Shown one piece after another: positions 7,448 to 15,940 of a DNA stretch of 64,000 nucleotides (the first letter of the stretch is position 1; each line of letters opens with the position of its first letter). Below the pieces are notes generated by a model. The model saw only the letters and a list, made by a program, of their open reading frames with translations, had not been told where the DNA came from and did no database searches. A program made the position numbers and the translations under genes. Source of the stretch: Chryseobacterium sp. JM1 (GTDB lineage: Bacteria; Bacteroidota; Bacteroidia; Flavobacteriales; Weeksellaceae); NCBI RefSeq assembly GCF_000737715.1, contig NZ_JPRN01000004.1, forward strand, positions 62,001 to 126,000, written 5' to 3'.

Positions 7448-9304
7448 TTAAATAATTACGTTATTATAAAAATTCTCGTGATAAATTGTTTGGCCAGGTA
7501 CGTCTGTATCATTAATAGCACCTATTGATGCATTATAAATCAAATTATCTTTAACAAATACTTTCTTAGTTCTTATATAAAGTCCTGTCCCAACATTTTC
7601 GATAACATTACCTGTTACCGTGATAACATTGTCTAAAGAGTCCCCTGTATTAGCAATAATACCATATCCGTAATTATTGTTTGTAATAAAATTATTATTA
7701 ATCAAAATTCTTCCCATGAAAGAATGCTGCCCATTTTTTCCATCTATCTGAACCCCTACAATCCCTTTAAAATCTGGGTTTGAATGTCCACTAAAATTGT
7801 TATCATTGATATATATTTTAGCCATTTTACGAGGTTCCATTTCTACTCCATTAATAACTTTACGTCCCTGAATATATATTCCGATAGCCGTAAGGTTAAA
7901 AGCTTGATTATTACTAATTGAAACAGTGTCCATATCTCCGTGAAGAGTTATACAGCTTTTCAAATTATAGAATTTATTATTTGAAATTTCAATATTTTCT
8001 GTATTACAGAATGATGACAATCCTTGAAGAATTATTCCATAACTTGTCTCTCCTGATGATTCTAAAATATTGTTACTAATGATAACATTCCTAAACTCTG
8101 TCTGGTTAAATTCTACCGCGCCTCTGGAAGATGCGTTGATCATTCCGCCATCATCTGAAATTAGCTGATGAATAATATTATCAGTAATAATCCCATTCTT
8201 TCTAATCCCGTCAAACCTAATCGCTCCCCAAGTCGTATTTCGGAATGTATTGTTAGAAATAACAAAGTTGTTAACATTGTCATAAAAATCTATCGCATAT
8301 AATCTATGATGTCCTGTATTATCTCTTCCACAATACTCAAAATAGTTGTTATTAATCAGTACAGATCCAAATAACCCCAGATCAAATCCAAAAATACCAC
8401 ATGGTGCTTTAGACGAGTCATGATTTTCGGCATTTTTGAAACTGTTATTTTCTACAACTACATTAGCATTGTGAGATTGTGAAATAACTAAATGCTCCAT
8501 CACATAAATCTGATTTTGGAGCCCACTTTCAAAAAGATTATTATTCACTATTATATGTCCTTCATGACACGAATAGATTCTTATAGCACGATTATATAAA
8601 TCAAAAAAACTACAATTTGTAATTTCTATATTGCTTGAGTCAGTAAAAAATACTCCCCCATTAAACTCTTTTTGAACAGCATCATCAGCTGAATTATAAG
8701 CCAGTAAATTTCTTTTGTTTAAATCAAACTTTAGGCCCTCTATAATAATGTTTTGGCAAGTTGTAAAGCTGAAATAAAAACTTTCAAACCTTTCATTAGT
8801 ATTTGATTTAATTACTGTATGTTGCTTATCTCCCAAAAGTTTAAAACAGGAAATATTTACAAAACTTAATTGTTCATTAAGAATATATTCTTTCGCATCA
8901 AATCTTAAAGTTGCTCCCAAATATCCCGCGGTATTAATCGCTTTAGTTAGCATGACTTTATCTCCGGTCCCATTTGTTAAATCAGTGGGATAAGTACATC
9001 TGTACCATTCTACATTAATGGTATTCTCTGTATAAATGGCTTTATAATATTTTCCGTTTTCTTGTCTCAGAACAACACCATCTAGTAAACTGGTACTAAT
9101 AGGGTCTATTTCCTGATAACGGATAACTTCTCCGGTATTGTGAAATGTTTTAATAATAGTAGATTCCTGGCACGTTGATGGAAATTTCTGACTGTTGCAA
9201 TTTGTCATAATAAATGTTTTGTGTTGATTATTGTAAATAAGATCATTAATAAATGATACTGAAGCAAAACTAAGGGCTGCTAACGACAAAACTCGTCGTA
9301 TCAT
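7448..9304 (-). CDS. Exported right-handed parallel beta-helix protein inside the paa operon
   Basis: A 618-residue protein. After a short hydrophobic start (residues 3-20, possible signal peptide), residues about 60-110 form a non-repetitive domain. From about 130 onward are many turns with the asparagine ladders of pectate-lyase/tailspike-type beta-helices: IIIEGLKFDLNKRNLL, NIEITNCSFFDL, HIIVNNNLFES, VVVENNSFKN, VLINNNYFEYCG, FVISNNTFRN, VIISNNILESSG, IEISNNKFYNL. Such proteins bind or cleave polysaccharide. I cannot assign catalytic residues or a substrate. The codon use looks more AT-rich than in the neighbouring paa genes. It does not belong to phenylacetate catabolism and splits paaD from paaG on the same strand. 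A start at Met33 is also possible. Confidence 0.75.
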   Translation of the reverse strand: MIRRVLSLAALSFASVSFINDLIYNNQHKTFIMTNCNSQKFPSTCQESTIIKTFHNTGEVIRYQEIDPISTSLLDGVVLRQENGKYYKAIYTENTINVEWYRCTYPTDLTNGTGDKVMLTKAINTAGYLGATLRFDAKEYILNEQLSFVNISCFKLLGDKQHTVIKSNTNERFESFYFSFTTCQNIIIEGLKFDLNKRNLLAYNSADDAVQKEFNGGVFFTDSSNIEITNCSFFDLYNRAIRIYSCHEGHIIVNNNLFESGLQNQIYVMEHLVISQSHNANVVVENNSFKNAENHDSSKAPCGIFGFDLGLFGSVLINNNYFEYCGRDNTGHHRLYAIDFYDNVNNFVISNNTFRNTTWGAIRFDGIRKNGIITDNIIHQLISDDGGMINASSRGAVEFNQTEFRNVIISNNILESSGETSYGIILQGLSSFCNTENIEISNNKFYNLKSCITLHGDMDTVSISNNQAFNLTAIGIYIQGRKVINGVEMEPRKMAKIYINDNNFSGHSNPDFKGIVGVQIDGKNGQHSFMGRILINNNFITNNNYGYGIIANTGDSLDNVITVTGNVIENVGTGLYIRTKKVFVKDNLIYNASIGAINDTDVPGQTIYHENFYNNVII

Positions 9305-9353
9305 TTTTTATCTACATCATCAAGTCATTTATTTTGAAAATAATTTCTTACTA

Positions 9354-9818
9354 TTAATGACATTTAAAATAATCAAACGGCTCCAGACAGTCTAAGCACT
9401 GATAAGAGGCTTTACACAAGGTAGATCCGAATCTGCTGATCTGTTTTGAATTCATAGAACCGCAACGCGGACATTTTTTCGGTTTTCCGATGTGATGTTC
9501 GTCTGCTCCTTTTTCGGGAGGTGTGATTCCGTAAATACGAAGTTTTTCTCTCGCTTCATCCGTTAACCAGTCCGTTGTCCAGATCGGAAACATTTTGGTT
9601 ACCACTTTCGCATCCCAGCCGTTTTCCTTCATGATCTTCGTGATATCTTCCTCAATGGTGAACATGGCGGGACAGGCAGAATAAGTAGGCGTAATGGTTA
9701 CTTCACAGGTATTTTCACCGGTAACTTTTGCCTCTCTTACAATACCTAATTCCACAACATTGATCACCGGAATTTCGGGATCGGGAACCTGGGATAATAT
9801 ATTTAATAAATTTTTCAA
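9354..9818 (-). CDS. paaD: PaaD, phenylacetyl-CoA epoxidase maturation subunit
   Basis: A 154-residue protein. The N-terminal DUF59/MIP18-like domain contains VPDPEIPVINVVELGIVR and TPTYSACPAM (conserved Cys). The C-terminal zinc ribbon has CPRCG, then LCKASYQCLDCLEPFDYFKC. This arrangement is PaaD (called PaaJ in older schemes), needed for iron-centre assembly of the epoxidase. Start: no ATG is available; an in-frame stop at 9828-9830 and TTG at 9816-9818 make TTG the most likely start. A TTG start may lower its level relative to the structural subunits. Confidence 0.88.
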   Translation of the reverse strand: MKNLLNILSQVPDPEIPVINVVELGIVREAKVTGENTCEVTITPTYSACPAMFTIEEDITKIMKENGWDAKVVTKMFPIWTTDWLTDEAREKLRIYGITPPEKGADEHHIGKPKKCPRCGSMNSKQISRFGSTLCKASYQCLDCLEPFDYFKCH

Positions 9819-9819
9819 A

Positions 9820-9861
9820 ATTTTAATCTAACAATTTAGCAGTGCATCAATGTAACAATTA
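9820..9861. repeat. Short class A remnant, paaC-paaD spacer
   Basis: The 43-base spacer reads AATCTAACAATTTAGCAGTG then CATCAATGTAACAATTACTA, the left-arm words of class A without a returning arm. Confidence 0.5.
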
Positions 9862-10611
9862 CTACCACGTACAGCCCGGGTAAGCTCTCTGCATATACTG
9901 AAGTTCGCAAAGGATAAATCCGAAATATTCTGTATGATAACCTGTTCTTGATTTAGGCTGCATAAATGGATTTGCCGGATATTCCAAACGATATTCTGCA
10001 AAATCTTTTTGGGTGATCGCTAAGAATTCTTTGTATAATTCATCTCCATTCGGAGCGATATTTAAAGCAATTAAATCATCCTCCCCTTCCACTTTCGCGA
10101 ATAAACCTTTTGAATATTCCCAGATATTGTCAAGAGCTTTTACCAAACGCTCACGGCTTTCTTCTGTTCCCTGAGCGAAAATTTTCATCCAGGAAGAAGC
10201 GTGGGTGTAGTGATATCTTACTTCTTTTAAAGACTTCTGAGCCAATGCAGAAAGTTCTTCATCTGCAGAATTCGATAATGCCTCATACATCAGTTTTTGA
10301 TATACAGAGAACACATATACTTTAAGAATAGTCTGTGCGTAATCTTCATTAGGAAGTTCTACCCAATGTGCGTTGACATACTCGTGCTCATATCTTAAGA
10401 AGGCTAAATCGTCTTCACTTTTACCGTTATCCGCAACTCTTGATGCATACACATAAAAGTTATTGGCCTGGCCAAGTTCGTCCAATGCAATGTTTGTCAA
10501 TGCGATATCTTCCTCTAAATAAGGACCTTCACCACACCATGCAGACAGTCTTTGTCCCATGATGAAGCTGTCATCAGCAAACTTTAATAAATAATTATAT
10601 AATGGATTCAT
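9862..10611 (-). CDS. paaC: PaaC, structural subunit of phenylacetyl-CoA epoxidase
   Basis: A 249-residue ferritin-like four-helix protein. The N-terminus YNYLLKFADDSFIMGQRLSAWCGEGP and the internal LTNIALDELGQA, YTHASSWMKIFAQGT and C-terminal GYHTEYFGFILCELQYMQRAYPG are PaaC hallmarks. It forms the A2C2 core with PaaA, but PaaC itself is not the catalytic di-iron subunit. The length is normal. It lies between paaB and paaD as in most paa operons. Confidence 0.92.
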   Translation of the reverse strand: MNPLYNYLLKFADDSFIMGQRLSAWCGEGPYLEEDIALTNIALDELGQANNFYVYASRVADNGKSEDDLAFLRYEHEYVNAHWVELPNEDYAQTILKVYVFSVYQKLMYEALSNSADEELSALAQKSLKEVRYHYTHASSWMKIFAQGTEESRERLVKALDNIWEYSKGLFAKVEGEDDLIALNIAPNGDELYKEFLAITQKDFAEYRLEYPANPFMQPKSRTGYHTEYFGFILCELQYMQRAYPGCTW

Positions 10612-10618
10612 TGTTTTA

Positions 10619-10684
10619 TTTTTTTTGTAAAACGTAAAATGTCGGTTGTACTTTGTACTTTTTACAGCCTACCTTTTACAGAAA
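10619..10684. repeat. Class B inverted repeat, paaB-paaC spacer
   Basis: TGTAAAACGTAAAATGTCGG faces TACTTTTTACAGCCTACC and TTTTACAG; the stem is imperfect. The words match the paaG-paaH spacer (TGTAC...TTTTTACA). Confidence 0.55.
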
Positions 10685-10685
10685 A

Positions 10686-10967
10686 TTACATATTTTTTAC
10701 ATCATTAGGAATATCATAGAATGTCGGGTGACGGTATAGTTTGTCATCTGCCGGATCAAAGAAAGCTTCTTTGTCTACTCCTTCTGAGGTCACGATATAT
10801 TTACTTGGTACTACCCAAACGGAAGTTCCTTCTTTTCTTCTGGTGTAAACGTCTCTTGCGTTCTGCAAAGCCATTTCTGCTGTAGGAGCCTGTACTATTC
10901 CTGCGTGTTTGTGAGATAATCCCGGTTTAGTCTGAATAAACACTTCCCACATATCTAAATTTGCCAT
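10686..10967 (-). CDS. paaB: PaaB, small subunit of phenylacetyl-CoA epoxidase
   Basis: A 93-residue protein with MWEVFIQTKPGLSHKHAG, the ALQNARDVYTRR helix and the GTSVWVVPS segment of PaaB. PaaB bridges two PaaAC heterodimers and is needed for activity. The frame reaches a TTG at 10973, but the ATG at 10965-10967 (ANLDMWEVF) fits the family start. A class A palindrome separates it from paaA. Confidence 0.92.
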   Translation of the reverse strand: MANLDMWEVFIQTKPGLSHKHAGIVQAPTAEMALQNARDVYTRRKEGTSVWVVPSKYIVTSEGVDKEAFFDPADDKLYRHPTFYDIPNDVKNM

Positions 10968-10974
10968 AGTCAAA

Positions 10975-11085
10975 TTCTAAATTTAACAATGTATCAGTGT
11001 AACAGTTTACCAATCAGAGATTCTTCGCTTTGCTCAGAGTGACCAATTGATTGTTACATTTTTACATTGGTATATTGTTACATTA
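10975..11085. repeat. Class A palindrome with a different core, paaA-paaB spacer
   Basis: Left arm TTTAACAATGTATCAGTGTA then ACAGTTTACCAATC. The core (about 11012-11042) holds GATTCTTCGCTTTGCTCAGA, a word typical of another flavobacterial intergenic repeat as I recall. Right arm CAATTGATTGTTACATTTTT then TACATTGGTATATTGTTACA. Confidence 0.7.
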
Positions 11086-12024
11086 TTATATTACTTCTTT
11101 TTGTTGTTTCTCTGCAAAAGCTATTGCTGCTTCTTTTACCCAAAGGTTTTCCTGCTGCGCTTTTACTTTGGTTTGTAATCTTTTCTTATTACAAGGTCCG
11201 TTTCCTTTTAAGATTTCCATGAATTCATCCCAAGGAAGTTCACCGAAATCGTAGTGCTGTCTTTCTTCGTTCCATTTCAGATCTTTATCCGGAACGGTTA
11301 ATCCCAAAAATTCAGCCTGAGAAACGGTAACGTCGATAAATCTCTGACGAAGACTGTCGTTACTTTCTCTTTTTACTCTGTAATTCATTGAGATTTTAGA
11401 GTTAGGCGAGCTGTCATCATTCGGACCAAACATCATTAAAGCTGGCCACCAGAAACGGTTTAACGAAGCCTGAGCCATTTCTTTCTGCTGTTTCGTTCCA
11501 CGGCAAAGTGCCATCAGAATTTCGTAGCCCTGTCTTTGGTGGAAAGATTCTTCTTTACAGATTTTCACCATCGCTCTCGAATAAGGACCGTAAGAATTCC
11601 CCATCAGCATGACCTGATTCATAATGGCTGCACCATCTACCAACCAACCGATTGCACCGATATCTGCCCAGCTCAATGTAGGATAGTTGAAAATACTTGA
11701 GTATTTCGCTTTCCCTTCCAACATATCGTCATAAGTGGCGTCTCTGTCCGCTCTGATGGTTCCGTTTCCTAAAGTTTCGGTTGCAGAATACAGATATAAA
11801 CCGTGTCCCGCTTCATCCTGAACTTTAGCTAAAAGGGCCATTTTTCTTCTCAGTGAAGGCGCTCTTGAAACCCAGTTGGCTTCCGGCAGCATTCCGACAA
11901 TCTCAGAATGCGCGTGCTGTGAAATCTGACGAACCAATAGTTTTCTGTAATCATCGGGCATTACATCTTTTGGCTCTACTTTATTCTCGTCGTGAACGTA
12001 TTGAACAAATTTTTCTAAATCCAT
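11086..12024 (-). CDS. paaA: PaaA, catalytic di-iron subunit of phenylacetyl-CoA epoxidase
   Basis: A 312-residue protein when started at the ATG at 12022-12024 ([19 protein letters not shown]); the open frame reaches a TTG three codons earlier. Di-iron ligand motifs are visible as [12 protein letters not shown] and [13 protein letters not shown], each an ExxH, and the internal [12 protein letters not shown] helix matches PaaA. With PaaB, C and E it epoxidises the ring of phenylacetyl-CoA. Length and order (A-B-C-D) are canonical. Confidence 0.94.
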   Translation of the reverse strand: MDLEKFVQYVHDENKVEPKDVMPDDYRKLLVRQISQHAHSEIVGMLPEANWVSRAPSLRRKMALLAKVQDEAGHGLYLYSATETLGNGTIRADRDATYDDMLEGKAKYSSIFNYPTLSWADIGAIGWLVDGAAIMNQVMLMGNSYGPYSRAMVKICKEESFHQRQGYEILMALCRGTKQQKEMAQASLNRFWWPALMMFGPNDDSSPNSKISMNYRVKRESNDSLRQRFIDVTVSQAEFLGLTVPDKDLKWNEERQHYDFGELPWDEFMEILKGNGPCNKKRLQTKVKAQQENLWVKEAAIAFAEKQQKEVI

Positions 12025-12029
12025 AATTT

Positions 12030-12106
12030 TCAATTTAGCAATGTATCAGTTTAACAATGTACCAATGATTGTTACACTGGTAAATTATTAGATTGTTACA
12101 TTAATT
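12030..12106. repeat. Class A palindrome, paaE-paaA spacer
   Basis: AATTTAGCAATGTATCAGTT and TAACAATGTACCAATG on one side are matched by GATTGTTACACTGGTAAATT and ATTAGATTGTTACATTAA on the other. It occupies the whole spacer. Confidence 0.65.
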
Positions 12107-12107
12107 T

Positions 12108-13193
12108 TTACACATCATAATTAAGCATCACCACATTCGTTGTCGGGTGACATTGACACGTCAGAACATAGCCTCTGGCTACTTCATCTTCGGTAAGCGC
12201 GAAATTTTTCTCCATGAAAACTTCCCCTTCCAAAACCTGCGCTTTACACGTACAGCAAACTCCTCCTTTACATGCGAAAGGTACCGGAAGATTGTCTTTT
12301 AATGCTTTATCTAAGATACTCTCTTTTTTAGAATTCAGGTGGAAAGAATATTCATCATCATCAATGATCACCGTTACCATACTTTCCAAATTGGCAATGG
12401 CTTTAAATTCATCACTCATCTCCTCAGAATTCTCTTCGTCAGGAGCCGTGAAATATTCAAATAGAACCTGAATGGCAGGTACTTTTTTATCTTTCTTTAA
12501 ATAATCTGCGATCCCTTTAATCATTTCTGCCGGACCACAGATAAAATATGTTGCTTCCTTTACATCAATGTCTGCATATCTTTCAAACAGCTGTTCCAGT
12601 TTTTCAGCAGAAATTCTTCCTTCGAATACCGGATCTTCATGTTTTTCACGGCTTACCAGATAAATGACTTTCAGTCTTCCGTTGAAGTGTTCCACCAATT
12701 TATCAATCTCAGCTCTTTTCATCACATGATTCATGCTTCTGTTGCTGTAGAAAAGATAAGCGCAGCTGCTCGGTTCCTGGTAAAGACTTTCCTTAATATT
12801 CGATAAAACCGGGCTGATCCCGCTTCCCGCCGCCAAACCTACATAGGTTTTCACATTGGTAGGGTGATACGAAGTATTGAAACCACCCATCGGAGGCATT
12901 ACTTCCAGCACCTCATCCATATGAAGATGCTCATTGAAATATCCTGAAACCTTTCCACCATCCAAAAGCTTTACCAGCACTTCCAGTGTATTGCTTTTTT
13001 CGCTCGGGGCGTTGCAGATAGAATAAGAACGTCTTTCTTCGTTCCCGTTGATCATCATACGGAAATTAAGATACTGTCCCTGCTTGAATCTGAATTTATC
13101 CTTCAGCTCCTCAGGAACTTCTACTGCTACGTTCACCGCATCAGGAGTATCTTTCTGAACCCTTACCGTTTTAAGTTTATAAAATGAATTCAT
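12108..13193 (-). CDS. paaE: PaaE, NADPH-dependent reductase of the epoxidase
   Basis: A 361-residue modular reductase. The FAD domain has RRSYSICN (residues about 54-61), the NAD(P)-binding domain has GLAAGSGISPVLS and YFICGPAEMIKG, and the C-terminal plant-type 2Fe-2S ferredoxin has ACKGGVCCTCKA with a distal CQCHP. It feeds electrons to the PaaABC epoxidase. Its ATG shares one base with the paaK stop codon (base 13193), the only gene junction in the operon without a spacer, so translation is probably coupled. Confidence 0.93.
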   Translation of the reverse strand: MNSFYKLKTVRVQKDTPDAVNVAVEVPEELKDKFRFKQGQYLNFRMMINGNEERRSYSICNAPSEKSNTLEVLVKLLDGGKVSGYFNEHLHMDEVLEVMPPMGGFNTSYHPTNVKTYVGLAAGSGISPVLSNIKESLYQEPSSCAYLFYSNRSMNHVMKRAEIDKLVEHFNGRLKVIYLVSREKHEDPVFEGRISAEKLEQLFERYADIDVKEATYFICGPAEMIKGIADYLKKDKKVPAIQVLFEYFTAPDEENSEEMSDEFKAIANLESMVTVIIDDDEYSFHLNSKKESILDKALKDNLPVPFACKGGVCCTCKAQVLEGEVFMEKNFALTEDEVARGYVLTCQCHPTTNVVMLNYDV

Positions 13194-14509
13194 TATTTTT
13201 TAAGTATTCTATTAATTTTTCCGCCTTCGCACTTCGGCAGGCTGTCCTGGGCGTGAATTTTTACTTTCGTGGTAATTCCTACCCTCTTTTTTATTTCGTT
13301 TTCTATGTTTTTTCCAAAGTTGCCGACAAAATTAAAATAATCATCGGTATCAGCATCTATTTTTTCAGCTTTCACCAGTTCATCATCAATTTCTACGTCG
13401 ATATCCAATGCTACACACATCTGCTCTTTTTCAACCGGTGTAAGATAATAGTTCGGAACCACTCCTTTTACATGTGAAAATGCTTCTTCAATCTGACTTG
13501 GATATACATTAACCCCTCTTACGATCAGCATATCATCTGCTCTTCCTTTGATGGGTCTCATTTTCACCATCGTTCTCTTCGCATTCTCATCATAGTAAAG
13601 ACTTGTGATATCATTCGTCCAGTAACGTAAAAGTGGCATTGCTTTTTTCGTTAAAGTCGTAATCACCAAAACGCCTTCTTCTCCGAACGGAACCGGCTGT
13701 TTCGTCACAGGATCCAATATTTCAGGATAGAAATGATCTTCCCAGATGTAAGAACCTCCTTTCTCTTCAAAATCCTCCATGGATACTCCGGGACCAATGA
13801 TCTCGCTTAATCCATAGATATTGGTGGCATGAAGACCCAGTCTTTCTTCGATGTGGCTTCTGATAATTTCCGTCCATGGCTCTGAACCTAAAACGGCATA
13901 TTTCAGACTGATCTCATCTGCAGAAACACCTCTTTTCGTAAACTCATCCGCAATCGTTAACGCATAAGAAGGCGAACAGCAGATCACTTCAGGTTTAAAA
14001 TCTAAAATCAGATCAACCTGTCTGGCGGTCATTCCCCCTGAAATCGGAAGAACACTCATTCCTAATTTTTCAGCTCCGTAATGAAGGCCTAATCCTCCGG
14101 TAAAAATTCCGTATCCGTAGGCATTGTGCAACTGCATTCCCGGTCTTGCTCCCGCTGCATATAATGATCTGGCTACAACTTCACTGAAAAGATCCACATC
14201 TTCTTTTGTGTAGCCTACTACTGTAGGTTTTCCTGTCGTTCCACTTGAACAGTGAATTCTCTGCAGCTCATTTTTCGGAACGGTAAAAAGTCCGAAAGGG
14301 TAATGATCCCTCAGATCCTGTTTGTAAGTAATCGGAAGTTTCGTGATATCTTCAATGGTCCTTATGTCCTGTGGAGATATTCCTGATTCATTAAATTTTC
14401 CTCTATAAAATTCTGATCTCTCCTCAAGATAGCCGACCAAATCTGTCAACCGCTCAGACTGAAGCCGTCTCAACTGGTCGAGTTTTAAATATTCAACTGC
14501 AAAATCCAT
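13193..14509 (-). CDS. paaK: PaaK, phenylacetate-CoA ligase
   Basis: A 438-residue AMP-forming ligase with the phosphate loop HCSSGTTGKPTVVGYT, the aromatic-binding AYGYGIFTGGLGLHYG segment, the YGLSEIIGPGVS adenine motif, TKKAMPLLRYWTNDIT and the C-terminal GRADDMLIVRGVNVYPSQIEE hinge. It activates phenylacetate to phenylacetyl-CoA, the first pathway step. It is the promoter-proximal gene, lying directly behind a promoter and a palindromic operator. Confidence 0.94.
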   Translation of the reverse strand: MDFAVEYLKLDQLRRLQSERLTDLVGYLEERSEFYRGKFNESGISPQDIRTIEDITKLPITYKQDLRDHYPFGLFTVPKNELQRIHCSSGTTGKPTVVGYTKEDVDLFSEVVARSLYAAGARPGMQLHNAYGYGIFTGGLGLHYGAEKLGMSVLPISGGMTARQVDLILDFKPEVICCSPSYALTIADEFTKRGVSADEISLKYAVLGSEPWTEIIRSHIEERLGLHATNIYGLSEIIGPGVSMEDFEEKGGSYIWEDHFYPEILDPVTKQPVPFGEEGVLVITTLTKKAMPLLRYWTNDITSLYYDENAKRTMVKMRPIKGRADDMLIVRGVNVYPSQIEEAFSHVKGVVPNYYLTPVEKEQMCVALDIDVEIDDELVKAEKIDADTDDYFNFVGNFGKNIENEIKKRVGITTKVKIHAQDSLPKCEGGKINRILKK

Positions 14510-14519
14510 ATCCTACTAA

Positions 14520-14568
14520 CTAACATTTGTTAGGTGTAAATTTAAAAAGATTTTCAATGCTGACCAAA
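14520..14568 (-). promoter_or_regulatory. paaK promoter with overlapping palindromic operator
   Basis: On the minus strand a TTTG (14568-14565) is followed after 20 bases by TAAATTTA (14544-14537), close to the Bacteroidota consensus TTTG-N19/21-TAnnTTTG. The perfect palindrome CTAACA-AA-TGTTAG (14520-14533, read on the minus strand) lies just downstream, across the expected transcription start and 10 bases before the paaK ATG. This geometry suits repression by the TetR-family protein encoded upstream, with phenylacetyl-CoA as the likely inducer by analogy with PaaR. Confidence 0.65.
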
Positions 14569-14767
14569 TTTTTATGATTTTCGTCATATTTTGAATGATT
14601 CTAAATAACTGATTAAGGAAAGAATGAGTTGTTTCGCCTGTGAATAGGACCAAATATTTGGATTATATGAGAAGCCTGTGATTGGAAATATCAAGATTTT
14701 TTTTAGCAATTATACTTTAATTCATCATTCATACTTAAAAGAAAGCAACTATCCCGCCCTTCCTGAA

Positions 14768-14802
14768 TATCCTTGATAAGGTTTAAAACCTTGCCAAGGA
14801 TA
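14768..14802. repeat. 17-bp inverted repeat between the TetR gene and paaK
   Basis: TATCCTTGATAAGGTTT (14768-14784) and AAACCTTGCCAAGGATA (14786-14802) are inverted copies with two mismatches. Minus-strand transcription out of the TetR gene would make the hairpin without a following U-run (the T-run precedes it), so it is not a classical terminator. The rest of 14534-14891 shows nothing else. Confidence 0.55.
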
Positions 14803-14891
14803 AAAAAACTGTGCGCTATCCAACACTAAAACATTCAGCTTAAAATTAAACTGAAGCATCTAAAAACTTTTGTTCCTTTTGTGGTAAAAAA

Positions 14892-15470
14892 TTATTGCTT
14901 TTGATTTCCTAGTAGGCCATACAAGAGCTTGGCTCTTATTTCATCAGTAATTTCAGAGGTAGATTCCGTATTCCTTTTGAACCAGAAATACGAATTATTA
15001 AGAGTGTGAAGAATAAATCTTGTTGTAAAGGTAGGTGATTTCAGTTCCCATTTCTCAGCTTCGTAGATCTCAGAAATTAGCTGTTCTACCTCATTCTGAT
15101 AGTTCTTCCTCAGTTCTATGAATTCGGGAAGTCTTTCTTCAAGATGCCTCCATTCATTGGAGTAAATATGGGTTACATCCCGGTTTTGGAGAACAACCGA
15201 TAAATGTTTATCTAAAAATAAATTGAGTTTTTCTTTTGGAGCAATGTCCGTGTTTTTTACTTCCTGAAGTTCATCAAAAAATTCCTGTGCAATACCAAAG
15301 CATATCCATTCCAGAATTTCTTCCTTTGAACGGATGTGGGCATACAGCGACGCAGCTTTGATATTAAGCTTTGTGGCCAGATCTCTTACCGAGCTGCCCA
15401 TATAACCCTTTTCCTTGAAAAGTTCTACGGCTACGTCTAAAATTTTCCTTTGTTTTTCTTTAAGTTCCAT
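14892..15470 (-). CDS. TetR/AcrR-family regulator, candidate PaaR
   Basis: A 192-residue protein. The TetR helix-turn-helix spans residues about 5-50 (ILDVAVELFKEKGYMGSSVR, then LATKLNIKAASLYAHIRSKE), and the ligand domain follows. It is encoded 382 bases upstream of paaK on the same strand. PaaR regulators of this family control paa genes in Thermus and relatives through palindromes like the one in front of paaK, so repression relieved by phenylacetyl-CoA is a fair inference. No copy of the operator is seen before its own gene. A TACTTTTG -7 box lies only about 10 bases before the ATG. Confidence 0.8.
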   Translation of the reverse strand: MELKEKQRKILDVAVELFKEKGYMGSSVRDLATKLNIKAASLYAHIRSKEEILEWICFGIAQEFFDELQEVKNTDIAPKEKLNLFLDKHLSVVLQNRDVTHIYSNEWRHLEERLPEFIELRKNYQNEVEQLISEIYEAEKWELKSPTFTTRFILHTLNNSYFWFKRNTESTSEITDEIRAKLLYGLLGNQKQ

Positions 15471-15480
15471 CTGTAAAATG

Positions 15481-15488
15481 CAAAAGTA
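15481..15488 (-). promoter_or_regulatory. -7 box of the TetR gene
   Basis: TACTTTTG on the minus strand fits TAnnTTTG exactly. No TTTG is seen about 20 bases upstream. The ATG (15470) is ten bases away, so the leader would be very short. Confidence 0.4.
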
Positions 15489-15555
15489 ATTATTCTGAGG
15501 TTAAAAAAATTAATTTAACACTATGATTTTAAACACTGAAGCGGGAGTTTTGCTC

Positions 15556-15612
15556 AACTACCCCGTCAAATCTTTGATTTACCATCCCTTCGGAGGAGGG
15601 GAATTTCAGGTT
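15556..15612. repeat. Family E intergenic repeat upstream of clpB
   Basis: Read on the minus strand it holds GGTAAATCAAAGATTTGACG followed by GGGTAGTT, preceded by a CCCCTCCTCCGAAGGG hairpin-like word. The same TCAAAGA..TTTGACGGGGT.GTT core recurs at 41655-41693 on the plus strand. Confidence 0.6.
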
Positions 15613-15784
15613 AATTTTATATAAAGTAGCCGTTAAATGCTGAAGTTTCCACTTCTTTCCAATTTATGTTTTTCAGGAAACTGACGGTTTTTCCATTATT
15701 TCAAAGCAAATATCAGGGAATCGGAAATTTTGTCAAGTTAATTTATCGTTAAAAATAAACAATCCGGAAATTTTGTCCATCTTT

Positions 15785-15814
15785 TTTGTAAATTTAATAA
15801 TTGAACAGTTTTTG
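15785..15814 (+). promoter_or_regulatory. Possible clpB promoter
   Basis: TTTG (15785-15788), 18 bases, AGTTTTTG (15807-15814), one base off TAnnTTTG. No CIRCE-type inverted repeat was seen. The leader would be about 120 bases. Confidence 0.35.
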
Positions 15815-15940
15815 CGGTAAGGTAATCGATTAAATGATTAAATAACTGATGGCATTAAGAAACCGGGCCTCAAAATTCAGTTTCTTGATGTCTTTTTAAA
15901 GCACAACCAACAACAAATTATTACAAAAAACATAAAAAAT

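Noticed and set aside
14768..14802. Terminator for the TetR gene
   Set aside because: The hairpin is good, but the T-run is on the wrong side for minus-strand transcription; it is listed as an inverted repeat only.
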